A DNA stretch of 64,000 nt from Gnetum montanum (GCA_015680685.1 MNCI01026219.1:657875-721874), one strand, 5' to 3'; positions 1-12,262 are shown, numbered from the stretch's first letter. Numbers and translations: made by a program. Notes: generated by a model from the sequence alone, not told the origin.

Positions 1-330
1 ATGTTGAAGGGTTCCAACGATTGAATCCATTGTTGCGAATCCTCCATTCTAGCATTCATTCCCCCCATCACATTGACAATTCTCACAAGATTGGATGAAT
101 TGATGGATGTCCTGAAACAATGTAGGCCAATAATATCCTACAAGAAAGATCTTGATGGTCATTTTTCTCCCAGCCTAATGACCCCCACAAGCACCCTCAT
201 GAGTATCTTGGAGAACTCACAGTTGATCTATATCAAGAAAACACCATCGAACTAACCATCAGAACACACTTTGTAAAGTTTCCCATTGATCTCCATAAAG
301 TACTTGGCTCAATGAAGAAACTATTTTTTC
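1..330 (-). pseudogene. E1 integrase N-terminus (zinc-binding part), broken and partial
   Basis: Read on the minus strand, this is the HHCC zinc-binding region of a gypsy integrase. A glycine-rich stretch with THEGACGGH is followed by a YYWPTLFQD motif and a CENC pair, as in E4 at 35078-35330. Several stop codons and a frameshift after the second Cys pair break it. The catalytic DDE core would lie to the left of the window. Confidence 0.75.
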
Positions 331-1760
331 TTCTTAAGGTTTAACTCTTGCGGTATTTGTTGGGTAAGGAGATAGGTAAGAATGCTACTGTACCAATTTG
401 TCTCTGTGGGTGATTGATTATTCACTACACTAGCAAAGAGGAATTCATCAAGAAAATGATTAGAAATTGAATACTCATCCTCTTTTTTGTCCCATCGCAA
501 TTGAGATAAATGATCAATAACTACATTCTTAGTGCCTTTGCGATCAATCATTATTAAATTTAACTCTTGTAGGATTACAAGCCATTGTATGATATAAGGG
601 CTTACCATTGGCTTATTCATGAGGAACTAGATTGCACTATGATCTATATGTATATATACTTTATACCCCAAGACATAGTGCCTAAATTTTTCTAGTGCAA
701 ACACTACAATCATTAATTCATTCTCTGTGGTAGTGTAGTTAAGTTGTGCACCAGTGATACTTCTACTTGCACAGTGGATGTAATAAGGATGCTTCTGGTC
801 ATCTAACTATGTAAGTACGACTCCTAAGGCATAGTTGGATGCATCAGTCATGATACGGAATGGTTTGGACTAGTCAGGAGCTTGTAGAATGGGTGTTTCT
901 ACTAGCTTTTATTTTAACATTTGGAAAGCTAGTTCACATTCCCTGGTCCATTCAAAAGGTACATCCTTTTCCGTTAATTCCACCAATGGTTTGGCAACCT
1001 TTGAAAAGTTCTCAAAAATTCTCAATAAATCTCCTATAGTAGCTAGTGTGTCCAAGGAATGACTAAATATCTTTGATTGTTTCTAGTTGACAGGTAATTC
1101 CTTGGATAACTTTGATTTTCTCGGGGTCTACCTCTATCCCTATGTGTGAGATTTTGTGTCCTAGTACTATGCCTTCTTGGACCATCAAATGGCTTTTCTA
1201 CCAATTGAGCCTCAAATTGGTTTCTACACATCTTTTTAACACTTTCTCTAACTAGTCCAAGGCTTGATCAAAGTTTGCTCCATAAGTGGAGAAGTTGTCC
1301 ATAAAGACCTCCACGCCATTCCCTATTTGCTGTTGGAATATGCTTAGAACTAGTCGTTGAAATATTGCAGGGGCATTGCACAAGCCAAACGACATCTATT
1401 TGTATGCAAACATTCCCCAAGGACTGGTGGACATAGTCTTAGCTTGGTCTTCTGGGGCTATTTTTATTTGGTTATATCTGCCATATCCATCTAGAAAACT
1501 ATAATAGTGATGCCCTGCGATGGTGTCTAAGACTGGTTGAAAAATGGCAATGGAAAGTGATCTTTAAATGTTACCATATTTAGTAGCCTCAGATCTATGC
1601 ACACCCTTCATTTCCCTCCCTTTTTAGGCACAATAGCTAAGGGGATAACCCATTCACTATCAGCAATGAGGTATATGAACCTATCCTTGAGAAGCTTTTC
1701 AATTTCTTCCTTAACTACTTGCTTTAGCTTTGGGTTCAATCACCTCTGCAGCTGTCTTCG
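331..1760 (-). pseudogene. E1 reverse transcriptase and RNase H, decayed
   Basis: The interval matches E4 26461-27780 in the opposite orientation. The RNase H end and connection region (620-321) reads as one 99-codon frame containing MIDRKGTKNVV and DHLSQLRWD, like MIDRKGIKNVVANHLSQLQWD in E4. Further upstream in sense, DVPFEWTRECELAFQ marks the RT/RNase H boundary near 960. The RT core lies at about 1240-1760. No continuous frame spans it, so no working enzyme is expected. Confidence 0.8.
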
Positions 1761-2439
1761 AGGCTTCATGGAGCAATCAATGTAAATCCTATGTTTGCAT
1801 ATCTTAGGATCTATTCTAGTTAATTCGGGATATGACTAAGCAAAGGCTTTTGACAATTTATTTATTACCTTTAGTAGTCTTTCTTTTTGTTGAGGAGCAA
1901 GCTTAGCATTGATAATTACCAGTTTTCCATTTTTCAGGAACATGTATTCCATACTGGTGGGCAATAGTTTCAGCTCGAGGGGCTCTTGCTTAAATTTTTC
2001 AAGGATTTCCAACTTCCCTCAGTTGATATTTTTAAGGCTAAGACTTGGAAGATGGTGGTGGACTTTCTCTAATGCATCTATGCTATCAATGTAAGTGCAA
2101 GTCAAACCCTCAGTTGGTTCCATGCATATGATTAAACTACTTTCTTGATCAGTTGTCAGCCACTGGGTGCCTTCCTATCATGTGGCTACTACATACAGGC
2201 ATCTTTGTATGTTGATCACTTGTGCACACTTATTGCATGCAGGAAATGTTAAACTTTGCGCAATCCATGACCTCTGCACGCAATTACACCCTGTGCCACT
2301 GTATTCGATGCATGGAACTTTCTTCTTCTTGATCTTTCCAAATGTATTTTTCTTTGATATTTCTAGAAAAGATCATGGATTCCTAGGCATGCATCAATGG
2401 TTCTTAGCCATGCCCTTCCTATTATGATTGGGATCTCTC

Positions 2440-2730
2440 CCTTACCGTTGTTTACCTAAATCACTAGGAAGTTAGTTGGGTACGACCACCCACAAATAGT
2501 GGCAGCAATGTCCTCCACTAGTCTCAATGGGACAGTGATGGACTGGTTGGCCAACTNGCAATGTCCTCCACTAGTCTCAATGGGACAGTGATGGACTGGT
2601 TGGCCAACTCTAGATGGATGTTGCTCTTTTTCAATGGAGGTAGGTTCTAGGCCTTGTACATTTCTTGAGAAATCAAGTTGACACCAAAACTTGAATCGAA
2701 AAGAGCCTTGCAAGGTTCATTCCCAGTGAT
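2440..2730 (-). pseudogene. E1 retroviral-type aspartic protease, damaged
   Basis: The catalytic triplet region reads LFDSSFGVNLIS where E5 has LLDSGSRVNLIS, so the DSG triad has become DSS. It is followed by the conserved family-A segment ANQSITVPLRLVEDI and ICGWSYP. A single N at 2557, with exact 52-bp copies on both sides, falls inside this domain and adds an artificial duplication. Confidence 0.75.
2505..2609. other. Assembly joint: one N between identical 52-bp copies
   Basis: Bases 2505-2556 and 2558-2609 are identical and are separated by a single N. The duplicated sequence is internal protease coding that is single-copy in E4 and E5. This is best read as two overlapping contig ends joined without being merged, not as a biological repeat. 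Confidence 0.9.
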
Positions 2731-5358
2731 TTGTAAGTATATCAGAGGACTCCCAAGATCAGAGAATTTCCTAGGAAGATGGCTAGCTTTTATCCAATCG
2801 ATGACAGCATGTGTTAGCATGATTATATGCATTGAGTGTGATGGTTGGGTTGAAGGGGGCTCTGAAGCTCTAATTGATACTGAGGCATCTAAGGAATTAG
2901 CCGCTTGTGATTTCAAGGGCTTGGTTGGAATGTTGGTTCTAAAGAAATATCTTTTCTTCATGTGGTTGTCGGAAGCAACAGTAGGTTGAGAGTTAATAGC
3001 CCTTGTGGCATTACGTTTTTGTGGCTGGGCAAGGAGTTCACCTTGCATCGCGGGAGCATGTGGTAGTGGAGCTATTGGTGGAAGAGCTATGGCTAGATGA
3101 GAAGGATCGTATGTTTTTGGAACATCGCCCCTAGGAGAAGGAGTTCTATAATACTCACGAGATTGGTAGTGAGGTTGAGAAGTAACATGACTAGTAGAGC
3201 CATGTGGAGAGACTGGCTACTGCACGTAATATCCATACATCTCTGGTTACCAGTAAGGATACTATTGCCTTGGTGCTGGCATTCCCCATGATTGTGGGTA
3301 TTGCCACTATTGATACTACTCGATTGGTTGTGGTGGAGTTCCACTTGGATAATATGTTAGAGGTTGCTGGAACTACCTTGGGTTACCTTGACGATAAGGT
3401 AACCTTTGGGGTGTTTGCCTTTTTTTTAAGCATGGGTTGAGTGCATACATCCTAGATGCCTGTAGATGTGAGATTATAGGGAAACATCCCTTAGGAGGGT
3501 CATATTGGCATATCTTGCATCCACTATCATTGTCTGTATCTAAATCCACAACTTCTTTGATGATGGCAACTTTTCCCTTACCCTTGCTATGTGCATATTC
3601 ACCTTCTCTCTTCTTTATTTTTTTGTGATCACTACCTTGCTCTCTAGACTCCTCTACTATTTTAAGAATAGTTTGAAATCTATTGTCTAGGGAATTCGAC
3701 ATTTGGTCTACCTTTGCTGATACTTCTGATGTCAACTTTTGGATAGGAAAATTTTTCCTATTCACCATCTCTTCAAGTGGTGACTCTTCTCCATCCTCAC
3801 AAAATCTTAATCCCCTCTTCCAGAGGGAAGGATCTCTATTATACTCTTTCACACTTTCTCTCTTCCATAGCTCACCTTCTTCCTTAGCAACTTGCTCCAA
3901 TAGTCTTTGAATTTCATGGGACCTAAGCTTGGATAGTCTTCCTTGGGCATTAATCCTAAGGGTTCTTCATGTTTCATGCCTATGCCCATCTACGAGATCG
4001 TGCAATTGATTCCTCTATGAATTAACATGGCCAGGACAACAATGTAATAGTGCAAAATATCAGCCCATGGCAGCATCCAAGGGTTCATGTCCTCCTTGTT
4101 TCCAGCCTTGGATTTGCTTTCGTAGGTTGGACACTTGGGAGTACATTTGGTACTTGTCATTGAACAATTCTAACATGGTACTCCACCTACGAATGGATTC
4201 TGGTTCTAAGGACTAGTATCAACTTTCTACTTCTTTAACTAGTGTCCATGGGAACAACTTAAGTTTTTGTCATTCATTCTCTATGTTTTGTAAGGCACCC
4301 ACATCATTGAATGCTTGTAAGTGATTTTGAGGATTAGCACTATATCCCTCTTCAAATCGTGGGATGTTGTTCATATCTAATCTCTTGATCCTACTATATT
4401 TTTGGTGGCTTTTTCGAATTCTAATAGCCTCAATTATGTCTAACATACTTTGAGTAGTGAGTAGGGGTTCATCATGATCATCTCGTCCATGGCATCTATG
4501 ATGCCTATGTTGTTTCTTAGTCTCCCTTCTTATATGTTGTGATTCTCTAGAGTGCCCTCATCCCCTTTCCTGGCTATTTCATTTATGACTTTCACTTTGC
4601 CTACCTTTATCCCCATGGTCTTTTTCTTTATGAATGCATCTAGATACTAAAGGAGAGGATGAAGGATATGATGAAGGTGAAGAAGAAGGGGAACCATCAC
4701 CATGATGGTGTCTACTACCTTCTCTTTAGTGGTCTCAGCCTCGATTGTGATTTCAATCAGAATGTCCACCTTTATCATGTGTCTATGTCCCATTTTTCAA
4801 CCCTTTGTGCCTATGGGTATCAGAACCTAGGTTATGAATAGTGGAATGAAGGTTCTAATGCACAACCCCTTGGCCAAAGTCAAGGGGAGGAACATCATTA
4901 TGTGGGTGACTGCCTAAGGCCGATTCACCACCATCATTTTCACTTAAGACATGTGGGACATCCTGGGACCACTTACCCTTCAAAGACTTATGATGTCTCT
5001 CCTGTTGCAAGTCCCTTTGATATTGTGCCTCCATGGGATAGTATTCTCTAGAGTCATGATCTTGCACAATGTATTCGGCGTGTAAGTGCTCCATGCTAAT
5101 TTGTGTGAGAGCATGAAGAAGCATGCTTGGGACTAAACAATTCAGAGGTAACACTATGTTACCTTATAAGTCTCACCAATGTAGTTGTTCATCTTGATGA
5201 AGGATAAAGGTGAAGTCTAGTATATACTCATTGGGATAAATATATACCACTCGAAACTGTTGAGGGACTAGCAAATCAACATCATGTGTATTATGCCACC
5301 GATTGTTTCCTATTTCAGACCTAGGCGGTGAAGCGCTTTCCTACGAAGAAGGAGACAT
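2731..5358 (-). pseudogene. E1 gag polyprotein, decayed
   Basis: The likely start is the ATG at 5358, reading MSPSS, which matches the MSSSH start within E5 gag. The N-terminal part (to about 4855) is colinear with E5 (TFILHQDEQLHW, ISMEHLHAEYIV, NDVPPLD). The middle holds a Glu/Lys-rich segment with LLEQVAKEEGELWKRES (about 3373-3900). This ends in a Cys/His cluster spaced C-x2-C-x7-C-x5-H (CKICQYDPPKGCFPIISH) instead of the usual CCHC knuckle. The C-terminal part is Pro/Gln-rich and runs into the protease. Frameshifts separate these blocks. Confidence 0.8.
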
Positions 5359-5470
5359 ACTTGTCTGTTCAGTGTGAAATGTATTATTTTTGTTTTTTCA
5401 ACCAACCCTAAGGGTTCATTCCAATGATGTGAATGATTTCCTATGTTTTGGTTAGCACACAAACAACAAA

Positions 5471-5489
5471 GTCCCTGGTAATGGTGCCA
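5471..5489 (-). other. E1 primer binding site (tRNA-Asp type)
   Basis: On the minus strand, directly inside the 5' LTR, the sequence TGGCACCATTACCAGGGAC matches the complement of the plant tRNA-Asp 3' end (TGGCGCCGTTGCCGGGGA) with a few transitions. E3, E4 and E5 have the same site at the same distance from their LTRs. Confidence 0.8.
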
Positions 5490-5490
5490 A

Positions 5491-6325
5491 TGATGACCAG
5501 CGAGGTACCCCTATGCTCAACCATACGAATACAAGCGTTTCACGCAAGATCCAATCGAATTCCAAGGACTAAGTGCTTATGCGTCTTTGTGGAACAATAA
5601 TGGGTTGGTTAATCCTTGTCTTCCCAAACTTACTTGTACATCACAATTGTATGGTTAACTAAGCTTGAGGCATATGATTTTTATATCTTTTATGTGTTTT
5701 ATATCTTGTGCTAATAAGGAAGGAGAGAGATATCTAAGTGACTAATTTAACTTAACTACTCATTAACTAAGTTCTAACTAATCCTAACACCAGCATCTGT
5801 TCCCACTTGCCGTACACATCCTAAACCAGTGCAACACTGTTGGGATTACCAAACGCTAATTTTTACTAGGGTACCAAGCATTACACACATGCTCGAAGCA
5901 GTCATACTGAGTGTACATACTTAAGAAAGTGTAGGGTGAGAGAAGACATTAATTAACTAGAAAGCATTTAATAACATCAATTAACACTAATTAATCTATT
6001 CTAGATGCTACAAGGTTTATCATAAAGTTTGTCTTTATTGCCGTACACAAGGTGTGCTCAGGTACACAATGCTCGAATAAAGATCCGTTCACTTTATGAC
6101 TTCTACTATGGGCATGCAGAAATAATTCTAACTCTAGGAGGGAGAAAAGGAAAGAGTTTGGCTAAGGGTCTAACTAACTATTGCCAAACCAAGTGTGCTC
6201 GCCTCTTATTTATAGACAAGAAGACAGGTCCTGATATTAGGTATTCAACATTGCATGGTAGGCTCCGATATCGTGGACCCAATATCATGGATGCAATATA
6301 ATGGCCCCGATATCATGGTTCATCA
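5491..6325 (-). repeat. E1 5' LTR (835 bp)
   Basis: In sense it starts TGATGAACCATGATATC and ends with TCATCA next to the primer binding site. It aligns end to end with the LTRs of E3, E4, E5 and E7. A TATA-like CTATAAATA lies at about 6208-6216 in reverse. The U3 end (6230-6320) has four degenerate GATATC or AATATC motifs. No target duplication can be tested because the partner LTR is outside the window. Confidence 0.9.
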
Positions 6326-6491
6326 CTTTCTTTTTTGCTTTGATGAGTACTTCTTTTATAATGTACCAATACTTGGACATTTGGAGGCCATATGACCTCT
6401 ACCATCATAAACCCAACATTCTATGAATGATGCATCAAGATTAGAATTTTTAAAATTTTTACCTCCTTCTTAATCTTTGATGCTTGTTTGA

Positions 6492-6839
6492 TTAAAGTTC
6501 TTTCCTTTTTGTGCTAATATTCTTTGAAATATTTTTTGACAAGAGAGCCAATTCATTTTTACTATTTGTTTCATGCTCAGATGGATCCTTCCTCTTTGAT
6601 GATATTTTAAGGGCAACTAGTTTTTCTTTGATTGTGTCTTCACTTATGAGATTCATCTCGTAAGCTATGAGTGTACTTTGAGTTTTCCAAATTTCTTTTA
6701 CAATTTTACACCCAACTACTCTATTGAACTCATATTTACTTAGTGATTTTAGTTCTAAGTACTTAGTAATGAATGGCCATAATGTGGTGTTGAGTGATTG
6801 TACAACGTCTTTATTTGAGTGAAGTGTACTTGGACACAT
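6492..6839 (-). pseudogene. Copia-type gag fragment with internal deletion
   Basis: The 115-codon minus-strand frame contains NRVVGCKIVKEIWKT and then IAYEMNLISEDTIKEKLVAL. Both blocks occur in the E2 gag (DRVVGCKKAKEIWQT and IIYEMNLIREGAI), but E2 has about 100 residues between them that are missing here. This is therefore a related UBN2-type gag with its middle deleted. No LTR or pol belonging to it could be recognised. Confidence 0.65.
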
Positions 6840-7759
6840 TTTATGACTAACAATAAAGATTGAGACTGCTTATCACCATTGTAGCATCCACTTAGTTTCC
6901 TTAATGCTTTCTTGGAATAATTTTTAATATTTTTATTTAGATTAAGAATTATTACTTTCATAGTTAATGTTTATGATTCCATGCACATTACTTTTACTGT
7001 TGTTAACCGATATGGATACAACTAGTTTCAAGCACTAAGTGTATTTGTCTGGTAACCCAATAGTGCTATCGCTTAGTACACTCAATAGTGGTATACTTGT
7101 TAATCCTAGTGATGACTACATAATTCCAAGGCATGTATGGTAAATCAAGACTAGATATCCATTGTCATAGGATAAAATAGATTTATTTCCTATTTTCCTT
7201 ACAATTAGAAACTATTTTTACTTTTACCATATTTGTTAGGAGAAATGGCTTATCAACATCAACATATCATATACCTCACTTTGAACTAAACCATACACAT
7301 AGACTACACTAGCTCCATGTGGGAAGATAATGGTTATGAACTAAAACCAAGTACTAGCATAATCACATTACCTCATCCATGGAATATGTTCTGGTCATGT
7401 GTGAAATGCCTGTTACTTGTATGGTTGGATGTTGGATTGTTCCACTACTCATCAAGTAATAAAGCTTTATTTGGACAATATATTTTGAGATGTACCTTTG
7501 TTTCAATTATTTCAGATTTCAACACATACACAGATAAATTCATCCATCCCCCATCCCCTATCTTACCCTATCTTGCATGCATGTTAAATTCCATGCTAGT
7601 CCTCTTGGTCATGAAGTAAGATATGAAAAAGATGGATGTATTATTTTTATTAGCATAATTTTATTTTTATTTTTATGATCTATTATAACAACCCTCATCA
7701 TCATCCTCAAAAAAAATATAAATAAAAACTTTACTACAAAGGTGGATTGTCAAATGTTA
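6840..7759. other. Unassigned interval between Copia gag fragment and LINE-1
   Basis: No gene is supported. A 100-codon plus-strand frame (7317-7619) has no recognisable motif. Near 7525-7585 the sequence has the C-rich TCATCCATCCCCCATCCCC character seen at the end of the E2 LTRs, so part of it may be an old, diverged LTR related to E2. Confidence 0.4.
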
Positions 7760-9727
7760 GAAAATGAAAAATTATATTTTAAAAAATTAATGAAGAGAGG
7801 GTCTAAAGAAAAAGTCCAATGGTTTTGCAAATGTGTTTTCAATTTTTTATTCCTACAACCAATTCTTAAAAAATTTTCCTCTAAGGTAGGAAAAGGATCA
7901 AGTGTTATCCTTATTTAAAAGTCCCTTCATGGGTTTTCACTTTTCACTAAAGGGCTTCTTATAAAGAAAAGAAGAAAACTCTCTCTAAAAATAATCAAAT
8001 CAAATAAGTATGATAATGAAACTTAGTAAAAAAAATTAAATGTTAAATAAAATGCAAATGTATTTAGGTTTATTTGGAATGACTTGAAATGACAATGAAA
8101 TGTGTATTTTAAAATAAAAGATAATGCCAAATTTGTTGATTTTAATGTATAGAAAACAAATGGTAGTATTAATGTTTCTTATTATTTTATTGAAACTAAG
8201 GTTTTATTACATTAGAAGACCCAAATAATATATTGAAAATACTTTACAGTAATATAAAGATTAAATATAAACTCAACAAAGTGGTTGACTAACACTAGAT
8301 GTACTAAGAAAAGATCATATAAACCTTTTGTTGTAATACTATATTTAAATGTTCAATTTAAGGGTGCTTAAGAAAAACTTAATACTAATCTAGTTAAATC
8401 ACAGAGAATATTTTATCTGTTAATGAGGTGTTAGTTTAATTTTATTAGATAGCATTAATTTATAAATTAAAAAATTCCCATAGATGTAAAGAATCTTGGT
8501 AAACATAATTTTAAAAATTCTTAGATATCCAAGGAATTTTAGTAAATGTATGTAAAAATTGTAGTCTTAATGTCATTATTTTTTATGTATTTTTACATTT
8601 CTAATTTTTTTCTTTTGGAAGCCTACAAGAGAAGTAAATGCTACTTTGTTAAACCACTTTCCTATTAACATTTTTCTCTTTAGAATTAATTTTTTTCCTC
8701 CTTTAAAAGCATGAGCTTTTTCATATAGATACTAATATGTTCATAGGACCCAATGGGAAAACTATTTTAAACTCCTTATTGAATTGAAAAAAAAAATTCT
8801 ATTGATGATATTGGTTGAATTAATTGGTGGTAGCAAACTACTTATAGAGTCAAAAGTTATGATAATGCTTTGAAAAGTAATTTGTAAGCATTAAGTTGAA
8901 GAAGAACTTACAAAATCTGTAAAGCAAATACAAATTCTTATCTAGAATGCCTTTAATTTTGAAACTCAAAAAGCCTTAGCTAAAGCTTGTTATGCTAAAC
9001 AATGTAAGGATGCTTTTGAAGATAAAAATGCTCTCACTAAAAGTCTCATGGGTTCACTAAAAATTAAAGATGAACCTTGTAAAAAAAAATTAATTTCTAA
9101 AAGAAAAGGGCTAAGTACCTAAACTGTAGTCACTTTATATAAATGATTTCATCATTAAAGATCCTAAGACTATTAATAATTTTTTAGCAAATTCTTTTTC
9201 TTATATTTTATTTTCTAATGGTTTTAGCAATGAATCATTTTAGGCCTATAATATGCATACTTCTCATCTTATAATAGAAGCATATTGAAGTATTCTTGAA
9301 GCAAAAATTACAATAGAAGAAATAAAGTAGTGACCATTTAGTAGCTATTTTAATGGTTTTTCAATTAAATTTTTTAAGAGTTAGTAAGACATCAATGGAG
9401 ATGATCTCTTTCATGTTTTCTAAGAAGTCATTAAAAATATTTCTCTTGGTGAAAATATTAATAAATGTGTGATTCATCTTCTTCTTAAGAATGGAGATCT
9501 TCAACATATTGGTAATTGGAAGCCTAATACTTTTCTTAATAATACTTTTAAAATTTTAATTAAATGTATAGCTTGTTGAATTCAAAATACTATTCAATAT
9601 ATCATCAAACCTTACTAAACTAGTTTTGTTAAAGATATACATATCTTAAATAATTCTATTGTAGCTTGGAAGGAAATGTAGTTGGCTTTTGATATTAACC
9701 AAGATTTTTCTTCTATTAAGTTAGATT
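7760..9727 (+). mobile_element. LINE-1, part a: 5' region to RT N-terminus
   Basis: This is the 5' part of an L1-type non-LTR retrotransposon. Bases 7780-7930 match the 5' end of LINE-2 (minus strand, about 52990-52850). From about 8600 it follows LINE-2 ORF2 between endonuclease and RT. The end of this segment encodes RT motifs: FKILIKCIA, then SFVKDIHILNNSIVAWKEM, like the QTGFVPGRHILDN box of plant L1 elements, then SSIKLD. Many stops interrupt the frame. About 600 bp (8000-8600) could not be matched; ORF1 and most of the endonuclease are missing or too decayed. The RT continues at 15424 after the E2 insertion. Confidence 0.8.
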
Positions 9728-10955
9728 TGTGGACCTTTTGGTTTGTTTTGGTGTTCTTAAAATGTTGAGTAAAATGGAGACAAAAGTTGTTTGTATGGTT
9801 GTATGGTTATTGTATTTGTAGGAATACATACATGGGAAAAAAAGATGAGCTAAAGAGGACAAGGAATAAACCATCCTAGAGCTCAAAGGAGGAGCTCATC
9901 GACATGTCTTTAAAAAAACATCCAAAGAACATGAGCAAGGACCTAATTTTGTATAAGTAATGTAGACATCATTAAAGCATATGAAAGATTAATATTGCAG
10001 ACAAGAAACATTGCATTCAGCATGTAATAGAAAGGGAAGAAAGACATCTCAGGGAAGCAATAGACATCTTGGTATATTTGGGGTGAACTCAAAGAAAATT
10101 TAGAAAGACATCTTCATAAACAGTAAGAAATATTTCCCCAACCAAATACATATTTCATGAGGCAAAGACATCTTTACAAAATGTAGACCAAATACAAAAA
10201 TACATCTTTCATTGAGAAAAGACATCTTCCACGATGGAGTCTTCAGAAAGATGTCTTTCAAAAAATGAAGACATCTTCCCATATTTAAAGGTAAATTCAG
10301 AGGATCTCTCAAGCATGAGAAAAATGTCTTTCATGATTTTTAGCTAGCAGTTGCATGAGTTTCAAGAAGGATTTAACAATGTTATAGCTATAAGAATACT
10401 TCATGTACATTTGGAAATGTGTAAGCATTATTTTATTTATTGTACAATCATTTGTAATCATTGAATTCTCTATTTCTCCTCATTGTCTAATAAATTTGGC
10501 TTTGTAAAGTGTGTTGTACCTAGCTATGAAATGATCAAAAAATTGAGTTGCAATCATTCATTGTAATTCTTGTTCTTATTGCCCTAAGGGGTTGAGTTCC
10601 TTGAGCTTGTCGAGATCCTACAAGATTGAGCTATTGATGCTATGGTACAACACTTTAGTATGGAGCTCAAGATTGTAAAGGTTATGGAAGCCTTGAAACC
10701 ACATTTCCAAACTAGATGGAACCTTGCAAGGTTGAGTGATTGGTTCTATGATACAAAAATTTGAAGTGCGGCTTGATGACTATACAAGGTGTGGATCCTT
10801 CAACAACATTTTAAGAGTAACAAAGTCTAGAGGTGTGCTTGTGATCTACCCTCTGAGTGTGAAGTACCCAAGTTCGAGACCCATGTAAATTGGTGCTTGT
10901 GTTTTGTATGTGTAAGTTTTAATTTGGGGGAACTTATTCATCCTTTGTGCACCCG

Positions 10956-10990
<35 letters not shown>

Positions 10991-10999
10991 NGATCAACA
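9728..10999 (+). repeat. E2 5' LTR
   Basis: It begins TGTGGACCTTTTGG and ends GATCAACA. It aligns throughout with 14137-15418. A run of 35 C (10956-10990) followed by one N (10991) replaces the mixed C-rich stretch of the 3' LTR, so its length there is unreliable. Between 10040 and 10335 the U3 region carries many AGACATCTT motifs in both orientations. Confidence 0.9.
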
Positions 11000-11001
11000 A
11001 G

Positions 11002-11015
11002 TGGTATTCAAGCCT
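11002..11015 (+). other. E2 primer binding site (initiator tRNA-Met type)
   Basis: TGGTATTCAAGCCT starts two bases after the 5' LTR and resembles the TGGTATCAGAGCC site common in plant Copia elements. This supports a Copia origin for E2. Confidence 0.75.
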
Positions 11016-11053
11016 AGTACTCTTTATTTCATCATCTACCTCAAGAGTGAACA

Positions 11054-12262
11054 ATGGAGAGAACTTCTTACACAAATCCACTGATGTTTGATGGATTTGA
11101 CTTCACCTATTGGAAAGCCAAAATGCAAGGGTTCTTCAAATTCATGGAGTTTCAAGTCTAGGAATCAATCTTTAAAGGCTACACTCCCCCTATCAATGGC
11201 ACCACCGACATCATTAAACCTTGCAACAAATGGTTGCAAGAAGAAAAGGATAAGTTCATGTTTGATTCAAAAGTAAAAAATTGTTTATATTATGCAGTGA
11301 ATAAATCTGAATTTGATAGGGTAGTGGGATGTAAAAAGGCCAAAGAAATTTGGCAAACTTTAGAAGTTACTTATGAAGGAACCTCTATCATTAAGTAATC
11401 AAAATTGTTAGTTCTACATAGCGAATATGATAAACTCAAGATGTGAGAAGGTGAGAAAATCAAGGATTATTTTTCTAGAGTTAATGATCTTGTTGTAGCC
11501 ATTAGAGGAACAAGAAAAGACTCTCCTAAAGGAGAAATTATCATCAAAATGATCAAAACTCTTCAACCAGAGTTCAAGCCTAAAGTCACAACCATGGAGG
11601 AAATTAGAGACTTCTCAACTCTAAGATTTGAGGAAGTTAAAAGGGCTCTCATCATCTATGAAATGAATCTCATAAGAGAAGGAGCTATTTAAGAAAAACC
11701 TACTACCCTAAAAACAACCTCCAAGGAGAAGGAGGTCAATGAGCATGATGAGGACAATGAAGATGAGATTGCTTTTCTCTCAAGGAGACTACAACGATTG
11801 CTTATAAGAAGAAATAAAGGGACATCTCAGCAACAACAAAGACAAAATTTCTTCAAACATATAAAAAGAGGTAGAAATTTTTTAAATTCTTCTAACCTAT
11901 ATTTTTCTTCCATAAAGTGTTGGATTTGTGAAGAAGGAGGCCATATGGCCTTCGAATAACCTAGTGATCCAAATGATAGCAAAGTTCAGCCAAAGAATAG
12001 ATCCAATGATGAGGAATAGAAAAAGACCAAATTTTATACAAGTTGAAATGATAGTGAGCAAAGTGAAGAAGAAGTGTGCAATTCTCCTAAAGATTATCAT
12101 CTCATCTACATGGTTCTTACTGATGAATTTTCCTCACATATGGTTGAACAACATGGTAAATGTGACAAGACGTATAGTGAATTTAAAGAAAAAAATTTTC
12201 TCTTACATCATTTGATTAGGAAGGCAAAGAAACTAGTGCTTTCTAAGTTAAATTCTACCTAG
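11054..12262 (+). pseudogene. E2 Copia-type gag, one frame with stop codons only
   Basis: From the ATG at 11054 a single frame runs 402 codons to a stop at 12260-12262 with no frameshift. The N-terminus has LMFDGFDFTYWKAKMQGFF, the typical Copia gag opening. The UBN2-type middle has KAKEIWQTLEVTYEGTS and KIKDYFSRVNDLVVAIRG. A CCHC-like knuckle follows (CWICEEGGHMAFE) with a stop codon at the place of its last Cys. The inner stops (after QV, IIK, KLKM, REGAI, MAFE and others) look like single-base nonsense changes. In the intact element it would have formed the particle that packages the RNA. Confidence 0.85.

Larger units (their letters stand above)
1..6325 (-). mobile_element. E1: Ty3/gypsy element (family A), 3' end outside window
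   Basis: This LTR retrotransposon reads right to left. In its sense direction it has a 5' LTR (6325-5491), a tRNA-Asp-type primer binding site, gag, aspartic protease, reverse transcriptase, RNase H and the start of integrase; the rest of integrase and the 3' LTR lie left of base 1. The domain order PR-RT-RH-IN is that of Ty3/gypsy. The primer site and the RT wording shared with E4 (FLDG-SGYNQ and an FMDD-type catalytic box) point to the Athila/Tat side of the family. It is the only family-A copy in the window that shows all domains, but frameshifts and stops break every one, so it should be inactive. Family and order are certain; the exact lineage needs an RT tree. Confidence 0.9.

Noticed and set aside
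2167-3910. Plus-strand frames such as 2167-2427, 2678-2989 and 3683-3910
   Set aside because: They are antisense shadows of E1 gag-protease, which has recognisable motifs on the minus strand.
7317-7619. 100-codon plus-strand frame
   Set aside because: No domain, hydrophobic and Tyr/Leu composition typical of AT-rich chance frames.
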